NCBI GenBank assembly: GCA_020832305.1
Contig: JAFIEV010000017.1
Location: 1 to 64,000 of the forward strand
Origin: Cyclobacteriaceae bacterium
Lineage (GTDB): Bacteria; Bacteroidota; Bacteroidia; Cytophagales; Cyclobacteriaceae
Direction: 5' to 3'
Length of the DNA: 64,000 bases
Shown here: in pieces, positions 58,997 to 64,000 of the stretch
Layout: each line of letters begins with the position of its first letter
Numbering within the stretch: position 1 is the first letter of the stretch
Program-made: the position numbers and the translations under genes
The notes under the pieces: model-generated
Told to the model about the DNA's origin: nothing
Databases searched by the model: none
The model's input: only the letters and a program-made list of their open reading frames with translations

Positions 58997-61267
58997 ATGA
59001 ATAAATCAATCAATTATATATATATTATCAGCCTTGTCTTGATGCTGCAATGGGTTTGTACTATTTCACATGCCCAAACAAATTTGCATAGGATCCAACT
59101 GAAAGATGCCCTAACAGGGGAATCTGTAGTAGGGGCAGGTTTTACATATGGCGGTAAACATGGAATTTCAGATACCAACGGCTATATAGAAATTAGCTAT
59201 CGTGAGGGAGCCGAGCTACATCTTTCTCATCTGTCTTACGGGCAATGGCATGTAAAAGAAACTGCGGTAAAGCATGCCCTTGAGTTGGGATTTATTCTTT
59301 GGAAAGAAATACCTAAAACCCTTTTACCTGTAACCATAATTTCTATAAGAGAACCGGGAAATAGCACACTAAATATCGATGCTCACGAACGATTGTCGCA
59401 TGATGCGGGTGCAGTACTCAATCAGAATCCCATGTTTTCGAGCATCCGAAAAAGTGCATCGTATGGTTTTGATCCGGTATTCAGAGGGTTTAAATATGAG
59501 CAACTTAATATAGTGATTGACGGTGTTCAAACGGCCATTGCGGCCTGCCCAAACAGAATGGACCCGCCTACAAGTCAGGTAGCTTTGAATATGATGGAAA
59601 ATATACATATTTACAAAGGTCCTCATGCCCTCAGGTACGGCAATTCATTTGGCGCTACAATTAATTTTGTGCCTGTAAGTCCAGGATTTTCTGAAAAACA
59701 GGATTTTTTCGGACGTGCCTCCAGCCTGTATGAAAGTAATGGTAATGTTTTGAAAAATGAACTAAATCTCGGCCTTCGCAACCGCAATTATGAATTCAAT
59801 ATATATGGTGCTTATGCACAAGGATCTGACTACAAAGATGGAGAAGGTGTGAAAATTCCTGCAAACTTTTTACGATACAGCCTGGGCGCATCACTGGCAT
59901 GGAAGCCGGGTCAAAATGATATGTTGCAGCTATCGGTAAACCGAAATATAGCCCAAAACACAGATTTCCCCGCCTTGCCCATGGACCTGATTCGCGATGA
60001 CACCTGGCTTATCAATGCGAAATATGATCTTGAGTTCAAATCCAGACATCTTAAAAAATGGTCAAGTGCAGCCTTTGGTTCATTTGTAGACCACCTGATG
60101 AGTAATGCGCTCCGTGAAATATCTCCTCGGATGGTTAATGCCAAAACGCCTGCTACCACCGAAGCGTTTGGAGGTAGAACAGAATTGAGTTTTGTTTTCA
60201 ATAGTTCAGAAATGTACACTGGTTTAGATACCCGGTCTGAATCAGCCTCTGGCATAAGAGAACGTGAATTTCTTATGGGCCCAAATGCAGGAAATATCCT
60301 CTACGATAATGCCTGGCAGGACTCGAGGATTACAAAAACTGCTGTTTTTAATGAATTTCATCTGTTTTCAGGTAAAACCCGTTGGGTAATGTCAGGTCGT
60401 CTCGAATTAAACCACGCAAGGTTGGCAGACCCTCAGACAGAATACCAGCAGCATAATGAAACGGAAAATATCATGCAGGTCAACCCCTCTGTCAGTACAG
60501 GTGTTTCCAGAGAGCTGAGCCATAATCTGCAAATGGGTTTCTGGCTGGGTCGAAGTCAGCGAAGCGGTAGCCTCACCGAGCGCTTTATCAATTATTTTCC
60601 GGTTGGGCTCGATCCTTACGAAATGCTGGGAAATGCAGACCTGAAGCCTGAAGTCAACCACCAGGCCGATTTGAATATGTCATTTAAAACCGCTAATTCA
60701 TATCTGGAAGTAAATCTATTTGCGGCTTATTTAAATGATTTTATTTTAGGCAGCATCGATCCTGAAATCACGCCTCGCTTTCCTTCCAGTCCGGGTGTAA
60801 GGGTATTTGGCAATTTAGACAGGGCCTTGTTAAGTGGATTTGAGTTTAGCTGGCGACAGACTTTTACCGATTACCTGGAGCAGAATTTAATGTTGGCCTA
60901 CACCTATGGAAAAGATCTGGTACAAAATGAGGCGCTTCCGGAAATTTCCCCTATGGATCTTCGGTACAGACTAACAGCTAAGTTTTTCAACAATAAACTG
61001 GGTATAAGCGGGGCATTCAGGCGTGTAATTGCGCAAAACCGCTATAACCAGAGTTTTGGAGAGCGACGCACCCCCGGCTTTAGTTTACTCGATTTTGACG
61101 CTTTGTATCGATTTAATTCCTGGCTGCGGGCTTCTGCAGGAGTAAATAACATCCTGAATATGCATTATTACGAACACCTCAACCGCTCTTTTGCCGCTCA
61201 ACGGGAAAGACCCATTTTTGCACCAGGGAGAAATGTTTTTGTATCATTGAGCATAGATCTTCGTTGA
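58997..61267 (+). CDS. TonB-dependent receptor, OprC/NosA-like (putative copper receptor)
   Basis: A 756-residue outer-membrane receptor: signal peptide (MNKSINYIYIISLVLMLQWV ... SHA), a carboxypeptidase-like N-terminal domain (about 28-100), a plug (about 125-235, with FDPVFRGFKYEQLNIVIDGV and IYKGPHALRYGNSFGA) and a 22-strand barrel ending RNVFVSLSIDLR. The plug has CPNRMDPPT, giving a CxxxM motif (C184, M188). The barrel has VDHLMSN, an HxM motif (H366, M368), about 182 residues later. This is the ligand set described for the copper receptor OprC. The ATG at 58997 gives the signal peptide; the earlier frame does not. Copper as cargo is inferred. Confidence 0.85.
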   Translation: MNKSINYIYIISLVLMLQWVCTISHAQTNLHRIQLKDALTGESVVGAGFTYGGKHGISDTNGYIEISYREGAELHLSHLSYGQWHVKETAVKHALELGFILWKEIPKTLLPVTIISIREPGNSTLNIDAHERLSHDAGAVLNQNPMFSSIRKSASYGFDPVFRGFKYEQLNIVIDGVQTAIAACPNRMDPPTSQVALNMMENIHIYKGPHALRYGNSFGATINFVPVSPGFSEKQDFFGRASSLYESNGNVLKNELNLGLRNRNYEFNIYGAYAQGSDYKDGEGVKIPANFLRYSLGASLAWKPGQNDMLQLSVNRNIAQNTDFPALPMDLIRDDTWLINAKYDLEFKSRHLKKWSSAAFGSFVDHLMSNALREISPRMVNAKTPATTEAFGGRTELSFVFNSSEMYTGLDTRSESASGIREREFLMGPNAGNILYDNAWQDSRITKTAVFNEFHLFSGKTRWVMSGRLELNHARLADPQTEYQQHNETENIMQVNPSVSTGVSRELSHNLQMGFWLGRSQRSGSLTERFINYFPVGLDPYEMLGNADLKPEVNHQADLNMSFKTANSYLEVNLFAAYLNDFILGSIDPEITPRFPSSPGVRVFGNLDRALLSGFEFSWRQTFTDYLEQNLMLAYTYGKDLVQNEALPEISPMDLRYRLTAKFFNNKLGISGAFRRVIAQNRYNQSFGERRTPGFSLLDFDALYRFNSWLRASAGVNNILNMHYYEHLNRSFAAQRERPIFAPGRNVFVSLSIDLR

Positions 61268-61359
61268 AACAAAATATATTTAACATCGACATCTCGTTTT
61301 GGAAGCCAGAAAATTAATCATTTAATTGCCTCATTACACGGTCTCTTACAATTTGATTC

Positions 61360-62508
61360 ATGGAAATAGTACTGGTTGACAAACCTGAAATATGGGCAAA
61401 CCTTCATCCGATAACACTTACACGCCCGCTAAGTGATATTCGACTTGGTATGTTTACCATCCTGGAAAAATGGCAAAAATGGTTTCCGCAGGCAAACATA
61501 TTACAGCATTCCTGTGAATGGCTTACAAAGAATAAGCTTAACAGATCTGATGTAGTTTTGTACATCGACAGTTCATTGCTGCCCGATGAAGGTTTAGTGA
61601 AAGCCATTGATCAATTGCGATCTGAGGAGGCAATCTATGTCCAAGGTTTACCCATGGTGGCATATGGGGATCTGGAGGAAAGACCATATAGAAGAAGAAT
61701 AGACCTGGAGGGTAACAGAATTCAATATTTATGGGATTTGAAAAAACATCTGCCACTTGCGATTCAAATGGATCTTCAAATATTATGTCTGCCTGCTTTG
61801 CAAGTGCAAACTATTGATGGCTTTACGCACTTTTATAATGCAAAAAATGTTTTTGTCGAAGAAGGCGTTAGAATAAAATCTGCAGTTATAAATGCGGAAA
61901 ACGGTCCTGTTTACATCGGTAAAAATTCTCAAATACATGAATTAGCCGTGATACAGGGACCTTTTTTATGTGGAGAGGGATGCCATATTTATCCGGGAAG
62001 CAGAATAAGGGGAAATGTAGCACTCGGTTCTGGCAGCAATGTCGGTGGTGAGCTTAAAAATGTGCAATTTCAAGGGAATAGTAACAAAATCCACGAGGGT
62101 TACCTCGGTGATGCCTTTATCGGAGAATGGTGTAACCTCGGGTCTGGCACTACCAATTCAAACCTTAAAAATACCCTGGGCAATGTAAAACTCTACAATA
62201 TGCATGCAGGGGAGTTTTTAAACTCAGGCCTGCAAAAACTAGGTGTTTTTATGGGTGATTATGTATGTACCGGTATTCATACCTTAATACCCACCGGAGC
62301 AGTATATGGCACCATGTGCAACATTATCCATCAGGATGGATTTGCGCCAAAATATCTGCCTCCATTTTCCTGGATTTCTGCGGCACAACGCTTTAATCTG
62401 GAAAAAGCCATGCAAACGGCGCGATTGCTAAAGTCGCTAAAATCCGCCAATCTCAGCAAAGAGGAAGCCTTTATTCTAGAAGAAATATATAAATGGGCGA
62501 GTTCTTGA
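61360..62508 (+). CDS. GlmU-like sugar nucleotidyltransferase family protein
   Basis: A 382-residue protein of the Bacteroidota GlmU-related family. The N-terminal part (residues 1-170: VLVDKPEIWANLHPITLTRP, LSDIRLGMFTILEKW) resembles a degenerate nucleotidyltransferase. The C-terminal half is a left-handed beta helix of hexapeptide repeats (VYIGKNSQIHELAVIQGPF ... LGSGTTNSNLKNTLGNVKLY). The usual pyrophosphorylase signature GxGTRM is not seen, so substrate and activity are uncertain. Acyl- or acetyltransfer is an alternative. It stands between the receptor and the aldo/keto reductase, with no shared promoter visible. Confidence 0.85.
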   Translation: MEIVLVDKPEIWANLHPITLTRPLSDIRLGMFTILEKWQKWFPQANILQHSCEWLTKNKLNRSDVVLYIDSSLLPDEGLVKAIDQLRSEEAIYVQGLPMVAYGDLEERPYRRRIDLEGNRIQYLWDLKKHLPLAIQMDLQILCLPALQVQTIDGFTHFYNAKNVFVEEGVRIKSAVINAENGPVYIGKNSQIHELAVIQGPFLCGEGCHIYPGSRIRGNVALGSGSNVGGELKNVQFQGNSNKIHEGYLGDAFIGEWCNLGSGTTNSNLKNTLGNVKLYNMHAGEFLNSGLQKLGVFMGDYVCTGIHTLIPTGAVYGTMCNIIHQDGFAPKYLPPFSWISAAQRFNLEKAMQTARLLKSLKSANLSKEEAFILEEIYKWASS

Positions 62509-62578
62509 AACAATTGTTTATTTTCAAGGGTTAAAATAATATTTTCCCTTTGTTTATAACCTATTAACCTGGAGCAAA

Positions 62579-63787
62579 ATGAATGATCCATCTAAAAAGC
62601 CATTCGACAGAAGACAGTTTTTAAAATTGAGTTCACTGGCAACAGTCGGACTGAGTGCCTTATCTCCTTCCAGATCTCTGGCGCAAACGGGACAAACCGA
62701 TAAAATGCACACTGCTGACCCGAAAAATGAAAACCCGGAATGGCGAAACAGGCAAAGCGGCATGGCTTATCGTAAACTGGGCCGTACTCAGTATATGGTG
62801 TCTGAGGTTGTTTTTGGTGGTGACCCGGTAAGTGCAGAAAATTATAGTCATGTAGAAAAAGCCATTGAGATGGGACTCAATTACCTCGATACAGCTCCGG
62901 CTTATGGCAGGGGTTCTTCAGAGGAGGGATACGGAAAAATCATTAAGGCATCTTCAATGCGCGAAAAAGTATTCGTAAATACAAAAATCAGTGGCTTTAA
63001 TGGTGTGAGAGATCGTCTCTACAGAGAAATATTCAAAGGCTTAACAACCGATAAGCAGGAGCAGTATCAAACCAGAGCCAGAGAGATCAGATCAATACGG
63101 CAAGTTGATAAACCGGGATATTTTTATACCTACTGGCCGGGACAGAGCCGTTCGGTTGAAGGAACTTACCTGAGTAATGCTATGGCCGAAGACTATGCAC
63201 ATAAAGTAGAGGGCAGCCCGGAGTTTAAAAAATTTATTTTAGATTCGATAGAAGGCAGCCTTCGCCGGTTGAATACAGATTATCTCGATCTGGTGATGTG
63301 TCCTCATGGGGCCAACGCACCGGAAGAGGTAAACATACCCGAAATTTTCGAAACATTTGACCAGTTGAAGAAGGAAGGAAAAGTAAGAAATTTGGGTGTT
63401 TCATCGCATAACGATCCTGCAGGAGTTTTGCGGGCTATAATTGATAATGACAGATATGCCGTTGCCATGCTTTCCTATAATATTCTCAATGCCGGCTATC
63501 TCGATGAACCAATTCAAAAAGCTTATCAACAAGATATTGGCATTATTGGTATGAAAGTAGCTATGGCAGTGGAGACACATCATAAAAGCCTGCAACCCTT
63601 GCCGGAGTGGAGAGTGCAGAAACTCGACAGGATTCTTCCTGGAGAAGAAAGGCCTGCTATACGTGCATATCTATGGGCCTTGCAGAATCCCTTAATATCA
63701 GCAGTAATTTCCAATATGTGGAATGATCAACAGGTAGGGGAAAATCTCTCTATTGCAGGTCGAAAAGTAGAAATGTTTGAAGGCTGA
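62579..63787 (+). CDS. Tat-exported aldo/keto reductase
   Basis: A 402-residue AKR TIM-barrel protein with a twin-arginine signal (DRRQFLKLSSLATVGLSAL). The AKR tetrad is visible: Asp and Tyr in NYLDTAPAYGRGSSEEGYG, Lys in VNTKISG, and His in VMCPHG. NLGVSSHNDPAG belongs to the cofactor side. Compared with normal AKRs of about 320 residues it has an extra segment of about 60 residues (about 140-205, Tyr/Arg-rich) after the Lys strand. Periplasmic AKRs of this type are common in Bacteroidota, substrate unknown. Start is the ATG at 62579, preceded by GGAGC. Confidence 0.9.
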   Translation: MNDPSKKPFDRRQFLKLSSLATVGLSALSPSRSLAQTGQTDKMHTADPKNENPEWRNRQSGMAYRKLGRTQYMVSEVVFGGDPVSAENYSHVEKAIEMGLNYLDTAPAYGRGSSEEGYGKIIKASSMREKVFVNTKISGFNGVRDRLYREIFKGLTTDKQEQYQTRAREIRSIRQVDKPGYFYTYWPGQSRSVEGTYLSNAMAEDYAHKVEGSPEFKKFILDSIEGSLRRLNTDYLDLVMCPHGANAPEEVNIPEIFETFDQLKKEGKVRNLGVSSHNDPAGVLRAIIDNDRYAVAMLSYNILNAGYLDEPIQKAYQQDIGIIGMKVAMAVETHHKSLQPLPEWRVQKLDRILPGEERPAIRAYLWALQNPLISAVISNMWNDQQVGENLSIAGRKVEMFEG

Positions 63788-63856
63788 TCACCACTGTGTA
63801 TATTTAAGGCTTCAAAAAAGAAATCCCTTAAGGACTTTACTTAAATTTAATTTATA

Positions 63857-64000
63857 ATGCGCAACAATTCCTCTGCTATACTTTTATGTTTACTTGTTGC
63901 CCTTGCTTGTGTTCCTAAAGAAAAAAAGGGAAATGATTTTAATTTACCGGCAAGAGATACTGATAATGGTGGATTGACACTGCCTGAAGGTTTTGGGGCC
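63857..64000 (+). CDS. Lipoprotein, N-terminal part (possible PQQ/sorbosone dehydrogenase-type protein)
   Basis: The window ends inside this gene; 48 codons are visible. The signal MRNNSSAILLCLLVALAC has a lipobox (ALAC, Cys18). The mature start has NFNLPARDTD-like sequence leading to GGLTLPEGFGA. I recall GGLxLPxGF at the N-terminus of secreted PQQ-dependent sugar dehydrogenase-like proteins in Bacteroidota, but too little is present for certainty. It lies 69 bases after the aldo/keto reductase and may belong to the same oxidoreductase group. Confidence 0.6.
   Translation, partial: MRNNSSAILLCLLVALACVPKEKKGNDFNLPARDTDNGGLTLPEGFGA

Overview
The window looks like a chromosomal segment from a Bacteroidota bacterium, most likely a gliding member of the Cytophagales. 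The evidence is gene content and signals: a type IX secretion (T9SS) cargo with PorP/SprF and an OmpA-PD40 protein, DUF4270, DUF5606 and DUF6089 proteins, a short GlgA-like protein, a bacterial GGGP synthase, lipoboxes with little downstream order, weak Shine-Dalgarno sites, and promoters of the TTG-N19/20-TAnnTTTG type (clearest before tRNA-Phe and before the large T9SS cargo). Genes are dense, GC is moderate to low, and no insertion sequence, prophage or CRISPR array is visible.

Layout. 1-1236: tail of a GIY-YIG nuclease gene followed by a tRNA-like remnant and two hairpins, a small conserved ORF, and tRNA-Phe with its own promoter and terminator. 1277-4354: a split membrane Fe-S redox module (EMO/Hdr-like) and an uncharacterised two-gene pair. 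4479-7178: secreted glycerophosphodiesterase and PAP-like phosphatase. 7462-10020: pdxJ-yicC and an arsM gene behind an ArsR-type operator. 10067-19549: yqeY, cvpA, pabA, hydrolase, CBS protein, nadK, DUF6089, uppS, bamA and two skp/ompH genes, which is envelope biogenesis around BamA. 19647-22563: LD-carboxypeptidase, engB, DUF5606 and an orphan Wzm-like permease. 22607-26655 (minus): glmS, DUF4270 lipoprotein and a degenerate GlgA-like protein.

26779-31428: panC, panD, a flippase-like membrane protein, the heptose-phosphate adenylyltransferase, a zinc metallopeptidase and an acyl-CoA dehydrogenase. 31582-38443: AraC regulator, GGGP synthase, a holin-like stress operon, Na/Pi and PiT-like phosphate transporters, an M20 amidohydrolase and a SPOR lipoprotein; secA follows to 41861. 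42094-49779: a three-gene T9SS operon (1465-residue cargo, PorP/SprF, OmpA). 50175-54946: HD protein, class III nucleotide cyclase, a GAF/PAS sensor lacking an output domain, and an acidic protein. 55027-64000: Dabb lipoprotein, Tat-exported phosphotriesterase-like protein, PqaA-like hydrolase, a Cys-rich small protein with an OprC/NosA-like TonB receptor, a GlmU-like protein, a Tat-exported aldo/keto reductase and the start of a lipoprotein.

Most notable observations: (i) a TonB receptor carrying the CxxxM and HxM copper ligands of OprC next to a small membrane protein with a CxxxC motif; (ii) a higher-order A-B-C repeat in the T9SS cargo; (iii) a terminator-like hairpin written into the signal-peptide codons of the DUF4270 lipoprotein; (iv) a GlgA-family protein that has lost its substrate motifs; (v) a tRNA-like sequence in frame behind the GIY-YIG gene; (vi) replacement of the peptidoglycan-binding Asp by Cys in the OmpA domain; (vii) an ArsR-type operator before an arsM gene without a local arsR.
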